From positions 1-52,983 of the forward strand of contig MEUC01000018.1 of assembly GCA_001771545.1 (NCBI GenBank): a stretch of 52,983 nt of DNA. Reading direction: 5' to 3'. This document shows, one piece after another, positions 33,333 to 42,434 of this stretch (positions are counted from its first letter, which is position 1; each line of letters opens with the position of its first letter). Under the pieces are notes generated by a model that made no database searches, was not told the origin of the DNA, and saw nothing but the letters and a program-made list of their open reading frames with translations. Position numbers and translations under genes: made by a program. The stretch is from a candidate division WOR-1 bacterium RIFOXYB2_FULL_42_35 (lineage in GTDB: Bacteria > Margulisbacteria > WOR-1 > O2-12-FULL-45-9).

Positions 33333-34052
33333 CTATCCTTTTAATCCCTTAGTAAACACCAGCCACAAAAATTTAGGCAAAGCCAGCTGACGTTTCCATC
33401 TCCAGGGTTCTGTAACTAAACGATAAAGCCATTCAATATATAATCTGCGAAAAATCTTGGGAGCGCGCTTTTTATAACCGGAAATAACATCCATACTCCC
33501 CCCTACTCCAACACAAACAGGCACACCTAAGACCTTTAAATATTTGGCCAGCCACTTTTCTTGACGGCCAGCACCTAAACCGGCAAAAAGAAGATCAGGT
33601 TGAGCTGCTTTAATTTGATTGATAATCGTCCCATCATGCTCAAAATAACCATCATGCACTCCCACAATCAATAAGGAGGGAAAGCTGTTTTTTAAAGATT
33701 CTGCAGCCTTTTGAGCAATCCCTGGTTTGCCACCCAACAGATAAATTCGATAATGTTTTAGGCTGGCCATTCTAACTGCCTGCAGCATAAATTCAATGCC
33801 AGCCACCCTCTCTTTTAAGGGCCTTCTTAATATCCTTGAAACAACAACCAGGGAAATTCCATCAGGCAGGCGGAGGGCCGCACTTTTAATAATTTGTTTA
33901 AGCAAATTATCCTCTTGGGCAGCAACAATCATTTCCGGATTTGGGGTGACAACCAAGTGCGGACCTTGCGAAGCAATCAACTCATCAAGCTTGTCTAAGG
34001 ATTCCTTTAGAGTTACGTTATCGACCGGGATATTTGCGAAATCAACTTGCAT
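33333..34052 (-). CDS. tagA: WecG/TagA/CpsF family glycosyltransferase
   Basis: Membrane-associated transferase that adds N-acetylmannosaminuronic acid or N-acetylmannosamine to a lipid-linked sugar in wall polymer or common-antigen synthesis. The 239-residue protein has VVTPNPEMIVAAQ, LPDGISLV, YLLGGKPGIAQKAAESL, VGVHDGYFE, DLLFAGLGAGRQEKWLAKY and the C-terminal RRLYIEWLYRLVTEPWRWKRQ. The ATG at 34052 gives the normal N-terminus; the open frame runs 45 bases further without a good start. csaB and a DUF5693 gene lie nearby, a known companion set for secondary wall polymers. Confidence 0.9.
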   Translation of the reverse strand: MQVDFANIPVDNVTLKESLDKLDELIASQGPHLVVTPNPEMIVAAQEDNLLKQIIKSAALRLPDGISLVVVSRILRRPLKERVAGIEFMLQAVRMASLKHYRIYLLGGKPGIAQKAAESLKNSFPSLLIVGVHDGYFEHDGTIINQIKAAQPDLLFAGLGAGRQEKWLAKYLKVLGVPVCVGVGGSMDVISGYKKRAPKIFRRLYIEWLYRLVTEPWRWKRQLALPKFLWLVFTKGLKG

Positions 34053-34062
34053 AATATTTATT

Positions 34063-34092
34063 ATTTTAACACTAAATAATCTGTTAATACAA
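34063..34092 (-). promoter_or_regulatory. tagA promoter
   Basis: On the minus strand TTGTAT (34092-34087), 18-bp spacer, TAAAAT (34068-34063), then ten bases to the ATG. It is back-to-back with the promoter of the CheD-like gene on the other strand. Confidence 0.5.
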
Positions 34093-34093
34093 C

Positions 34094-34121
34094 GCAAGTC
34101 TTTCCTCTATTAATACGATAG
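34094..34121 (+). promoter_or_regulatory. Sigma-28-like promoter of CheD-like gene 1
   Basis: GCAAGTCT (34094-34101), a 12-bp spacer and TACGATAG (34114-34121). It resembles the flagellar/chemotaxis sigma-28 consensus TAAAGTTT-N11-GCCGATAA, with the CGATA core intact. The same arrangement with the same spacer stands before the second CheD-like gene (46184-46211). AGAGGG follows, six bases before the ATG. A sigma-70 reading with TATATA as -10 is possible. Confidence 0.5.
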
Positions 34122-34139
34122 ATATATAGAGGGTAATTT

Positions 34140-34940
34140 ATGTCAGGAATAGATCTAAATGGCTTGAGACCATCAGGCTTAACCCCAGCAACTTGGCAAG
34201 GGATTATAAGTTGGGAAGCCGCCTTACCTGAAAACGAACTTTTGGGGGAACTTTCCCCAATTGAAATAAAACAATTGTATATAGAAAAAGGTCCGCACAT
34301 CGTTGCTGATATTTTAAGTACCGAACCTGCTCGTTTAAAACATCTAACGAAATACCTAACCCCCTTACAAAAAAAAGAAGTCAACAAAGACATCGTTATT
34401 CCAAAAATAAAAGGTGCAGAAGTTGATTTTATTCATCCGGCCCAAAGAAACACAATTTTGAAAAGGGCAAATACGGTTGATATTAAAATGGGTGAATATG
34501 CTATAAGCAAGGGTGATGTTGATCTCTTCTCAACAGGAGCAGGCCCATGCGTTCTTTTAGTAATTATGGATAGAGAAAATAATCTTTATGCCCTGGCTCA
34601 CCTACATGGCAGTCAGGATTTTCAAGGTAGCGTTCAAACCCTTGTAAAAGAAATGATTGATCAAGGGGCTAAACGTGAAAATCTAATTGCTATTACTGGG
34701 GCTGGAGACACTAAGAAATTTTCTCAAAATCCCAGATCACTCGCTAAAGCAGTAAGACGTGAGGCAATCCCCATAAGAAAAACCCTCTGGAATTTAACCA
34801 TGGGAGAGTTTTTAATTAATCGACAAGGTGAACTTTATTTTGGTAAGATGGGAGCTTTTCGACTAACCGGCCAGCAAAACCAAGAAGGAAGTCAACGAAG
34901 GAAAGTTCTCCCCCAAATCAAGCTTAGTTATTTGCCATGA
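34140..34940 (+). CDS. Stand-alone CheD-like protein 1
   Basis: A 266-residue protein with a C-terminal CheD-like domain. CheD is a glutamine deamidase of chemoreceptors. The domain opens with MGEYAISKGDVD (117 onward) and has Ser131, Cys137 and His154 in STGAGPC...AHLHGS; the Cys-to-His distance of 17 equals that of Thermotoga CheD (Cys27/His44), with Ser in place of Thr21. A GAGD motif replaces the usual FGGA. The first 110 residues are helical (ENELLGELSPIEIKQLYIEK) and unassigned, vaguely like FliG/MgtE N-domain helices. No chemotaxis genes are near. It converges with csaB, overlapping by 17 bases. Confidence 0.7.
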   Translation: MSGIDLNGLRPSGLTPATWQGIISWEAALPENELLGELSPIEIKQLYIEKGPHIVADILSTEPARLKHLTKYLTPLQKKEVNKDIVIPKIKGAEVDFIHPAQRNTILKRANTVDIKMGEYAISKGDVDLFSTGAGPCVLLVIMDRENNLYALAHLHGSQDFQGSVQTLVKEMIDQGAKRENLIAITGAGDTKKFSQNPRSLAKAVRREAIPIRKTLWNLTMGEFLINRQGELYFGKMGAFRLTGQQNQEGSQRRKVLPQIKLSYLP

Positions 34941-36003
34941 GTTCAATCATGCCAAAGTTAAGGCGGGCTTTGGCCTGAAGTTTTCTTAAACTAAAGTCTA
35001 AACTCTGTTTAATGCCAACGCTATTGTCCAATAATTCTTTAGCAGTTAAGACAATCTCCGTTGGCACTAGATCCTTAATCTCAAAACATGGTAGAGAAAC
35101 TTCTTCCATAAAAGAGGTGACTTTAGGGTCGTAAGCTAAGCCAATAGCTGGGACACGAGCAAGGGCCGAAAAGATTAAACAGTGCAAACGCATCCCTACA
35201 ACCAAATCTAGTTGGGTGATGATTGCCAATAATTCTCTGGGCCGATATTCGCGGGAAATTACTGCGGCAGAACTGGTCATCTTATTCATCACCTGATTAA
35301 TAACCTCAATATCTGTGGAACGCTGGCAGGGAATAAAAATTATCTTTGCTTGCAAAGTCTCAGCTAAATTATCAGCCAGGCCTGCCAGTGTTTCCACCGG
35401 CAGCTTAGCCTTGGTTAAATTGCGCAGAGAAAAACCAATCAAACGTTGCTTGTTCTTCTTAATACCAGCCTGTTCCAACAAGGGTTGACCTTCTTCTGGT
35501 TCTAAAATAAAGGTAGCATCGGCAGTATTAAGTATTTTAGGATTTTTAAGTTTAAGTTGGTTCAAATAAATAAAAGAGTTGTTGTCACGCACTGTAATTA
35601 AATCCACTTTTTCCAGGGTATTTTTTAAGAGGAGTTGATTTACCCTGCTTTTGATGGGGCCAATGCCCTGGGCAAAAACATAAACCTTCTTACCTAATAA
35701 TTTGGCTAAACGAATTAAGCCCAGATAATACAAGAGACTGCGTGAACTAGTTTTGTCTTGCAACAAGCCTCCCCCACCAGAGAGGAAAACATCACAGTCT
35801 CTAAGAGCTTTTATTGTCTCTCTAACTTTGTTACGATTAATTGCTGGAATACAATGGCAAGAGGAAGTTTGTTCTGGGTTTTGGGATAGAACAGTTAACT
35901 TGATCTCTTTATCATAACCACCGAAACCCTCAATGATTGAGGCCAAAATTGCCTCATCACCAAGGTTGCCAAAACCGTAATAACCTGAAACGAGTATTTT
36001 CAT
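34924..36003 (-). CDS. csaB: Polysaccharide pyruvyl transferase CsaB
   Basis: Adds ketal-linked pyruvate from PEP to a secondary wall polysaccharide, the ligand of S-layer SLH domains. The 359-residue protein has SGYYGFGNLGDEAILASII at the start, FLSGGGGLLQDKTSSRSLLYY, VFAQGIGPIKS and the C-terminal VVGMRLHCLIFSALARVPAIGLAYDPKV. It overlaps the DUF5693 gene by four bases (ATGA), a pairing known from other bacteria. Its 3' end overlaps CheD-like gene 1. Confidence 0.93.
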   Translation of the reverse strand: MKILVSGYYGFGNLGDEAILASIIEGFGGYDKEIKLTVLSQNPEQTSSCHCIPAINRNKVRETIKALRDCDVFLSGGGGLLQDKTSSRSLLYYLGLIRLAKLLGKKVYVFAQGIGPIKSRVNQLLLKNTLEKVDLITVRDNNSFIYLNQLKLKNPKILNTADATFILEPEEGQPLLEQAGIKKNKQRLIGFSLRNLTKAKLPVETLAGLADNLAETLQAKIIFIPCQRSTDIEVINQVMNKMTSSAAVISREYRPRELLAIITQLDLVVGMRLHCLIFSALARVPAIGLAYDPKVTSFMEEVSLPCFEIKDLVPTEIVLTAKELLDNSVGIKQSLDFSLRKLQAKARLNFGMIELMANN

Positions 36004-37916
36004 TCTTTAATCAACCAATTGCCAAGAAGGGCAACAAACAAGCCAATGATTAGGCCAAGAATTAACCCGTTCATTGTTCTTGCCATAGAGACAAAAACAG
36101 GCGTATGAACATGTGAGAAAGAGTTGATGATCGAAACAGGTGCAATTGTTCCTAGGGCAGCTAAAATCCAGACCCACTTACGCTTGCCATGCAGAATTGC
36201 GCTTGCCGCCATAAGTAAAAATGGATAACCAACAAGAAACTCTTTGCTCCTGGGACGAACAGAAAGTACAGCTTCCAGAAAATTCCTAAAATGCTTTTCC
36301 AGAGCAGGAACTGGGACAACAAAATTACCAGAGCGGGCCAAATAAACCCCTAAGGCTCCAAGAATACCCAGCCCTACCACAATTGAGATCATCTTAACTT
36401 CAGTGTTTAAGAATTGGGCAATCCTTTCTCTAAGGGTTCCTGTGTTTTGATTCAAGATAAAATATAAAACCACAATCATCAAGGGAACAAGCAAAGCAAT
36501 CTTAACCCCGAAAAAAGTTTCAGCGCCAATCATAAAACGTGAATCGGCCAGCAAACCGACTAAAATAAAAACCCCCACCATGGTTTCTGCCACAACATTT
36601 ACAACAACCAGAATAAGATCCCAAATAATGAATGCGGAGCGTTTCGGCTTAGAAAAGGCAGAAATCACAGCTAAAGCAGGGAAAGTTATTGCCGCCAAAA
36701 GTGCCAACCCCTTTTGCAATTGGATAGAAGGAATAACTGGCATGGCCAGGCCTAAGCCAACAAAAGACACCAGAAATAAAGCTAACACTACAACAATATT
36801 GAGGGGAATAAAAAAGTTTAAGAGAAAAATAACACCGACAATAACGCCACTTCCCAATAGTCGTAATTGCCAATCGTCAATTCTTAAATTGCTTTTTTCT
36901 GAGTTTGGTCCGACGGTGAACCCGGCATTATTAAGACTGGTTTTGACTTCTTTTATAAAATTAAGGTTATAGGCAACCGGGTAAGCGTCAACTTGTGGTG
37001 GTAAGAATGTTCGGATGTAGATTAGTCGAACTTTACGCTCTTTGGCAGCCCGAACAAAGCGATTAACTGCTTCGGCTTTGCTAGTTTTCTTCATTTCATC
37101 ACGAGCAATGCTATGCACACGCACAGACCATTGTTCCATTAACCGCCGTAAACTTTGATCACCCTTTTGCCGGATAATTTCAATATAGCCGTATTGGAGC
37201 TGGTTTTTCATCAGTGCATTTGCCAAAGAAGGGATATCTTTTGGATAGCCAAGCAATTGATCTCCATCAAAAATAATTAAACTATACTCTCTTAGAAGTG
37301 CTATTTTGGGCTCAATATTACCCAGGTGAAAATGGGCATTATTCCAAACCCTGGGAACAATGGTAAAACCTTGTTGCTGCAAAAACTTCTGCTGGATTTC
37401 AGAAATCCCTAAACCCAATTGACGCAGCTCTTCTTCTGCTTCATCAATTTCCAAAATGTCGCTACCAAAAAACTTGATTATGCTTTGCCCCAAAGCAGCT
37501 TCCAGTTGACAATAAATGCGCCTCCTTATCGGCTCGGAGGGTATATATATGTAGGTACGATTAGCGATGATTAAGTTCTTTTTGACTAGTTGGCTCAATG
37601 GTTGGGGCAAATCCTTAAGTCTTAAAAGCCCACTCCCCTTAGCATAATAAAGTTCTCCCAAGGCATTGGCATCAGGTAGGGTTTCTTCCAACACACCTAC
37701 CGAAGTGACCCCGTGTTTTTGCAGTTCAGCCAGAATTTCTCCCAGTGGTTTTTTTTCATAAGCAGCAACTTGTTTAAAGTCATTTAAATCAACACAAAGC
37801 TCAACAGTTCTATCTTGAAGTTCAACAAAGTAGCGAGTGTAGGTTAGATAAGTGCCTAAGACTACCGCAGCAGTTAAAATTAGAACCAAGATACTCTTGC
37901 CGATTCTGTCTAGCAT
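36000..37916 (-). CDS. DUF5693 family membrane protein
   Basis: A 638-residue protein with one N-terminal membrane helix (about 8-28), an extracytoplasmic domain of about 310 residues with LVKKNLIIANRTYIYIPSEP and FDGDQLLGYP, and a C-terminal half with about ten membrane helices (350 onward). It matches the DUF5693 family usually found beside csaB and thought to take part in wall polymer pyruvylation, though its activity is not known. TGC-TATAAT ends six bases before the ATG with no ribosome site, so this operon is probably leaderless. Confidence 0.8.
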   Translation of the reverse strand: MLDRIGKSILVLILTAAVVLGTYLTYTRYFVELQDRTVELCVDLNDFKQVAAYEKKPLGEILAELQKHGVTSVGVLEETLPDANALGELYYAKGSGLLRLKDLPQPLSQLVKKNLIIANRTYIYIPSEPIRRRIYCQLEAALGQSIIKFFGSDILEIDEAEEELRQLGLGISEIQQKFLQQQGFTIVPRVWNNAHFHLGNIEPKIALLREYSLIIFDGDQLLGYPKDIPSLANALMKNQLQYGYIEIIRQKGDQSLRRLMEQWSVRVHSIARDEMKKTSKAEAVNRFVRAAKERKVRLIYIRTFLPPQVDAYPVAYNLNFIKEVKTSLNNAGFTVGPNSEKSNLRIDDWQLRLLGSGVIVGVIFLLNFFIPLNIVVVLALFLVSFVGLGLAMPVIPSIQLQKGLALLAAITFPALAVISAFSKPKRSAFIIWDLILVVVNVVAETMVGVFILVGLLADSRFMIGAETFFGVKIALLVPLMIVVLYFILNQNTGTLRERIAQFLNTEVKMISIVVGLGILGALGVYLARSGNFVVPVPALEKHFRNFLEAVLSVRPRSKEFLVGYPFLLMAASAILHGKRKWVWILAALGTIAPVSIINSFSHVHTPVFVSMARTMNGLILGLIIGLFVALLGNWLIKE

Positions 37917-37922
37917 GGGGTA

Positions 37923-37931
37923 ATTATAGCA
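37923..37931 (-). promoter_or_regulatory. Extended -10 promoter of DUF5693-csaB
   Basis: On the minus strand TGC then TATAAT (37928-37923), six bases before the ATG at 37916. Confidence 0.6.
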
Positions 37932-37962
37932 AAAATTAAGGCTAAGGGTACAGTGTAAGCGC

Positions 37963-39048
37963 CTATGCCTTTGTTCCCTTCAACATCCCTTCTATAAACG
38001 GATCGATGTTGCCATCAACAACTGATTGGACATTGCTGACTTCAACGCCAGTGCGGACATCTTTAACCATTGTATAAGGTTGAAAAACATAGGAACGGAT
38101 CTGACTCCCCCACTCTATTTTTTTTCTTTCACCAGCCAACTCATCAATCTTTTCCTTTTGCTGCTCTTTCATCATCTCATAAAGCTTAGCCTTTAAGACC
38201 TTCATGGCACATTCACGATTGATGGTTTGGGAACGGCCCTCTTGGCTCTGTGAAACAAGACCAGTGGGGAGATGGGTAATCCTGACTGCGGAATCGGTTT
38301 TATTGACATGCTGTCCGCCCGGACCGGAGGCGCGATAAGTATCAATTCGTAGTTCGGAAGGATCTATATCCAGACTAATCTCTTCCGTAATTTCCGGGAT
38401 CACTTGTACAGCGGCAAAAGAAGTGTGACGCTTATCATCAGAGTTAAAGGGGGACAAGCGGACTAAACGATGAACTCCACCCTCAGATTTTAAATAACCA
38501 TAAGCATATAGTCCAGAAACAGTTAGAGTAACACCTTTAATGCCGGCCTCATCACCATAAGAAATATCAACCATTTCAACCTTATACTCTTTGTTCTCTG
38601 CCCAGCGGGAATACATTCTTAGCAAAATTTGGGCCCAGTCTTGCGCATCAGTCCCACCAGCTCCTGCTTGAATAGAAAGAATGGCATTGCTTTTGTCATA
38701 TTCTCCACTTAAAAGAGCAGCTAGTTCCAAAGTTTCACAGAGTTTCTTTAGACGTTCAGTTTCCAGTTTCAGATCTTTTAGGTCACTCTCGCCTGCCATT
38801 TCAATTAAAGTAGCTAAATCATCAACGCCATTTCTAACTTCTTCATAACTAGCCAATTCTTTTTCCAGATATCTCTTATCCTGCATAATCTTCTTGGCCC
38901 TGTTCTGATCTTTCCAGATATCCGGATTAGCAGTTTCCTGTTCCAGCAAGCCCAAAGATTTTTTTTTGTCTTCAATTTTAAGGATTGAACCAAGTGCCTG
39001 GCTTTTAAGTTTTAGTTGTTTTATTGCTTCTTTGAGCTCGTCGAGCAT
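37963..39048 (-). CDS. prfB: Peptide chain release factor 2
   Basis: Releases finished proteins at UGA and UAA. From the ATG at 39048 the protein has 361 residues with ANPDIWKDQNRAKKI, VHRLVRLSPFNSDDKRHTSF containing the RF2-type SPF tripeptide, and the catalytic GGQ in ASGPGGQHVNKTDSAVR. The frame is intact: the usual programmed +1 frameshift site (CTT TGA C near codon 25) is absent, so RF2 is not self-regulated that way. Its start overlaps the secA stop as TAATG. Confidence 0.95.
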   Translation of the reverse strand: MLDELKEAIKQLKLKSQALGSILKIEDKKKSLGLLEQETANPDIWKDQNRAKKIMQDKRYLEKELASYEEVRNGVDDLATLIEMAGESDLKDLKLETERLKKLCETLELAALLSGEYDKSNAILSIQAGAGGTDAQDWAQILLRMYSRWAENKEYKVEMVDISYGDEAGIKGVTLTVSGLYAYGYLKSEGGVHRLVRLSPFNSDDKRHTSFAAVQVIPEITEEISLDIDPSELRIDTYRASGPGGQHVNKTDSAVRITHLPTGLVSQSQEGRSQTINRECAMKVLKAKLYEMMKEQQKEKIDELAGERKKIEWGSQIRSYVFQPYTMVKDVRTGVEVSNVQSVVDGNIDPFIEGMLKGTKA

Positions 39049-41561
39049 TATTGTTTCTCTTTCAACATACAACACTTCTTATACTTCTTGCCTGATCCAC
39101 AAGGACAAGGATCATTGCGGCCAATTTTAACGGAGGTAGCTGCGGAGACACTTCTCTCTTGTTTCTGCGGAGCGCCATATTGAACCTTCATTCTTTTAGG
39201 AGCAACATTTTCTTCTTCAGCCACCTGAACACGAAAGATCATCTTAATAATTTCTTCACGAACCCCTGCCATCATCTCATTAAACATGGCATAACCTTCA
39301 ATCTTGTACTCGACTAAAGGATCACGACCACCTACCCCGCGCAAACCAATCCCTTCTTTCAAAGAATCCATATTATGCAATTGCTCAATCCAAGCAGTAT
39401 CAATCACTCGCAGCATAACCAGCTTTTCAATCTCCCTCATGTGCTCAGGACTAATGTCTTGTTCTCGAACTGCATAGGCTTGAGATAATGTTGAAAACAA
39501 TGATTCTCGAACTTCATTGAGATCTCGAACATCTTTGACCTTGTCTAATCCTTGAATAGGGATAATTTCGTTAAAAGAATTAATTAAACCATCATAATCC
39601 CATTCATCAGGATGGATTTTTTCCGACAAGAACATGCCGGTCTGTTCTTTAACTACTTGCCCCATCATTTCTAAAACCTTGGCTTTTAAATCCCGGCCCT
39701 CAAGGGTTCGACGACGTAAAGCATAAATGGTTTCCCGCTGCTTATTCATCACATCATCAAATTCCAAGACTTGTTTACGAATAGAGAAGTGATACTGCTC
39801 AACTTTGTTTTGAGCATTAGCAATTGCTCGACTAATTAAACCGTGTTCAATTGGGGTATCTTCTTCGATCCCCAAGCGCTCCATCATGCTGGCAATCCTG
39901 TTAGACCCAAAGAGCTTCATCAAATTATCTTCCAGTGAAACATAGAAACGAGTTGAGCCTTTATCTCCTTGTCGACCGGCACGACCACGCAACTGGTTAT
40001 CAATGCGACGACTTTCATGACGCTCGGTAGCAATAACATGAAGGCCGCCAATTTCCGCAACACCTTCGCCCAAAACAATATCTGTACCACGACCAGCCAT
40101 GTTTGTGGAAATTGTCACATTCCCCTTTTGACCAGCCTGGGAGATAATCTCCGCTTCCCGTTCATGCTGCTTAGCATTTAAAACATGATGAGGGATACCC
40201 CGACGCTTTAACATTTGCGAGATTAATTCGGAATCTTCAATCGAAATAGAACCGACTAAGAGTGGCCGACCATTTTTGTGCCAATCGGCAATTTCATCAA
40301 TAACCGCGCGAAACTTAGCCCGTTTATTTTTATAAATAACATCAGACATATCTTCCCTGATCATCGGCTTATGAGTTGGAATAACTAGAACTTCTAATCC
40401 GTAAATTTTCCAGAACTCTGATTCTTCTGTTTTTGCCGTACCGGTCATGCCGGCTAATTTATCGTAGAGGCGGAAGTAGTTCTGAAAAGTAATCGTTGCT
40501 AAGGTTTGAGATTCCTGACGGACTTGGACATTTTCTTTAGCCTCGATTGCTTGGTGTAAACCTTCGGCATACCGTCGCCCCTGCATTAAGCGACCAGTAA
40601 ATTCATCAACGATAATAATTTCTCCATCTTTAACCACATAATCAACATTCTTTTCAAACAAGTGACGGGCCCTGAGCGACTGAGTGATTTGGTGGGCCAA
40701 ATCCATGTGTTGAATATCATATAAATATTCAATATTCAACATTCGCTCAACTTTCTTGACCCCCATCTCAGTTAAAACCGCGTTTTTAGTCTTCTTATCG
40801 GTAGCAAAATCACTTCCTAAAATCAGTTTCTTGCCAATATCATCCCCCTTCATAAAACCCTGGATAGATTGTTCTACCATGCCGGAAATAATCAAAGGGG
40901 TGCGGGCTTCGTCAATTAAGATACTATCAACTTCGTCCACAATGGCATAGTGCAGTTCACGTTGCACACATTGCTCCAGCGAAAAAGCCATATTATCGCG
41001 CAAGTGGTCAAAACCAAACTCATTATTCGTGCCATAAGTTACATCGGCAGCATAAGCCACTTTTCGCTCTGCCGGCTCCATCCAATGCTGAATTACGCCA
41101 ACATCTAAACCAAGCATTCGATAAATGGGGCCCATCCACTCACTGTCTCTTTTAGCCAAGTAATCGTTAACCGTCACAACATGGGTCCCCTTACCGGTTA
41201 AAGCATTAAGATAAATTGGTAAGGTGGCTGCCAGGGTTTTACCTTCTCCAGTTTTCATTTCCGCGATTTTACCCTGGTGCAGGATAAGTCCACCCAGCAG
41301 CTGTACATCAAAGTGGCGCAAGCCGGTTGTTCTAACAGAGGCTTCACGAACCAGAGCAAAGGCCTCAGGCAGAAAATTATCCAGGTTTTCGCCAGCGACT
41401 GCTCTTTCTTTTAAGGCTGCTGATCGGCTTTTTAGTTCTTCATCAGAAAGTTTTTGCAGGGCTAGCTCTAAGGAGTTAATCTGAGCAATGATTGGTCGCA
41501 GTTTGACCAGTTTTTTTTCATCGGAATCACTAAGTAAATTTAATACCCATTTAAAAATCAT
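39048..41561 (-). CDS. secA: Preprotein translocase ATPase SecA
   Basis: Motor of Sec protein export. The 837-residue protein has Walker A KTGEGKTLAATLP, the DEVDSILIDEARTPLI box, MTGTAKTEESEF, STNMAGRGTDIVLG, ESRRIDNQLRGRAGRQGD, the scaffold and wing domains, and a C-terminal zinc-binding end GRNDPCPCGSGKKYKKCCM. All family parts are present at normal length. No ribosome site is visible before the ATG. It is co-transcribed with prfB. Confidence 0.97.
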   Translation of the reverse strand: MIFKWVLNLLSDSDEKKLVKLRPIIAQINSLELALQKLSDEELKSRSAALKERAVAGENLDNFLPEAFALVREASVRTTGLRHFDVQLLGGLILHQGKIAEMKTGEGKTLAATLPIYLNALTGKGTHVVTVNDYLAKRDSEWMGPIYRMLGLDVGVIQHWMEPAERKVAYAADVTYGTNNEFGFDHLRDNMAFSLEQCVQRELHYAIVDEVDSILIDEARTPLIISGMVEQSIQGFMKGDDIGKKLILGSDFATDKKTKNAVLTEMGVKKVERMLNIEYLYDIQHMDLAHQITQSLRARHLFEKNVDYVVKDGEIIIVDEFTGRLMQGRRYAEGLHQAIEAKENVQVRQESQTLATITFQNYFRLYDKLAGMTGTAKTEESEFWKIYGLEVLVIPTHKPMIREDMSDVIYKNKRAKFRAVIDEIADWHKNGRPLLVGSISIEDSELISQMLKRRGIPHHVLNAKQHEREAEIISQAGQKGNVTISTNMAGRGTDIVLGEGVAEIGGLHVIATERHESRRIDNQLRGRAGRQGDKGSTRFYVSLEDNLMKLFGSNRIASMMERLGIEEDTPIEHGLISRAIANAQNKVEQYHFSIRKQVLEFDDVMNKQRETIYALRRRTLEGRDLKAKVLEMMGQVVKEQTGMFLSEKIHPDEWDYDGLINSFNEIIPIQGLDKVKDVRDLNEVRESLFSTLSQAYAVREQDISPEHMREIEKLVMLRVIDTAWIEQLHNMDSLKEGIGLRGVGGRDPLVEYKIEGYAMFNEMMAGVREEIIKMIFRVQVAEEENVAPKRMKVQYGAPQKQERSVSAATSVKIGRNDPCPCGSGKKYKKCCMLKEKQ

Positions 41562-41573
41562 AATATACTACGT

Positions 41574-41700
41574 TTGAAGCCAGAAGTGGGATAAGGGTTT
41601 AGATGCCAGTATAGATGTTGGGTTAAGAAGTTGGTCTCTATCTTACTTCCATCTTCCAATTCCCATACTGGCTTCCTCACCCTAACCCAACTTCCGATTT
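41574..41700. repeat. Dispersed inverted-repeat element, copy A
   Basis: AGATGCCAGTATAGA (41601-41615) and CCATACTGGCTTCC (41663-41676) contain the inverted pair GCCAGTAT/ATACTGGC. The left part is purine-rich and the right part pyrimidine-rich, so the whole stretch can form a long imperfect hairpin. The same two sequences, with one mismatch, recur at 48543-48627. It fills the space between secA and hpf. Confidence 0.65.
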
Positions 41701-41708
41701 CCATTAAT

Positions 41709-42392
41709 TTAGGGTTCAATCAGTCCAAAATCTCCAGATTTACGGCGATAAACAACTGCGGGGATTTGACTTTGCTTATTGTTAAAGAAGATCAAGTTTT
41801 GCTTTTTCTTTTGCAACTCTGCTACTGCCTCTTCCGGCAGCATCTCTTTGCCTTTGGCTAAAAGTTTCATGGTCTTTTTGTCTTTCTTTAGGACACAGAT
41901 AGAATCATCCGCACTGTTGCGAAAAGCCAAAAAGTCTTGTTCCATTATTTTTAATTCATCTTTAGCCTCACCCAAACTCATCGGCTTGCGAGCAAAAGCA
42001 TCAACTTTAGCCAAAATTGGACTATCGACACTCTCATCTTGAATTCCATCAAGATCTTGGTATTTTTTCCTGATAGTTTCCCGCTTAGCCTTTTTTAAAT
42101 GTTTTTCTTTATGACGCTTAATCTGGCGCTTAACTTCATCAACCACTAAATCTGTAGCCGCATAAAGGTCTTTACCAGCCTCCAATGCCTGAACAACCTT
42201 TAAGCCTGCCAACCAAGCCCTAATTTCGGCCACTTGCTTATGTTCCTTATCGTTAATTTTTCGTACTTCAAGAACAACCTCAACTTTTTGAATATTATTA
42301 AAAAACTCCTCCAGCTTAGCAACTTTTTGCTGGACATACTCCTTGAGTGCTGGGGTAAGTTCTGTTCCTCGAGCCGAGATTGTAATTTGCAT
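41709..42392 (-). CDS. hpf: Ribosome hibernation promoting factor, long form
   Basis: Binds idle ribosomes and pairs them into 100S particles. The 227-residue protein has an N-terminal S30AE domain (MQITISARGTELTPALKEYV, EEFFNNIQKVEVVLEV, DLYAATDLVVDEVKRQIKRH), a charged linker, and the C-terminal dimerisation domain (KPMSLGEAKDELKIMEQDFLAF, YRRKSGDFGLIEP; region about 165-227). AAAGGAGG gives a strong ribosome site. It lies downstream of comF, as in many bacteria. Confidence 0.94.
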   Translation of the reverse strand: MQITISARGTELTPALKEYVQQKVAKLEEFFNNIQKVEVVLEVRKINDKEHKQVAEIRAWLAGLKVVQALEAGKDLYAATDLVVDEVKRQIKRHKEKHLKKAKRETIRKKYQDLDGIQDESVDSPILAKVDAFARKPMSLGEAKDELKIMEQDFLAFRNSADDSICVLKKDKKTMKLLAKGKEMLPEEAVAELQKKKQNLIFFNNKQSQIPAVVYRRKSGDFGLIEP

Positions 42393-42434
42393 GAAAGTAA
42401 GCCTCCTTTGTGAGTTTTTATTATTCTAGCAGAG

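Noticed and set aside
36580..36972. Plus-strand open frame of 130 codons inside the DUF5693 gene
   Set aside because: It is a shadow of the membrane-spanning region on the other strand, with low-complexity content.
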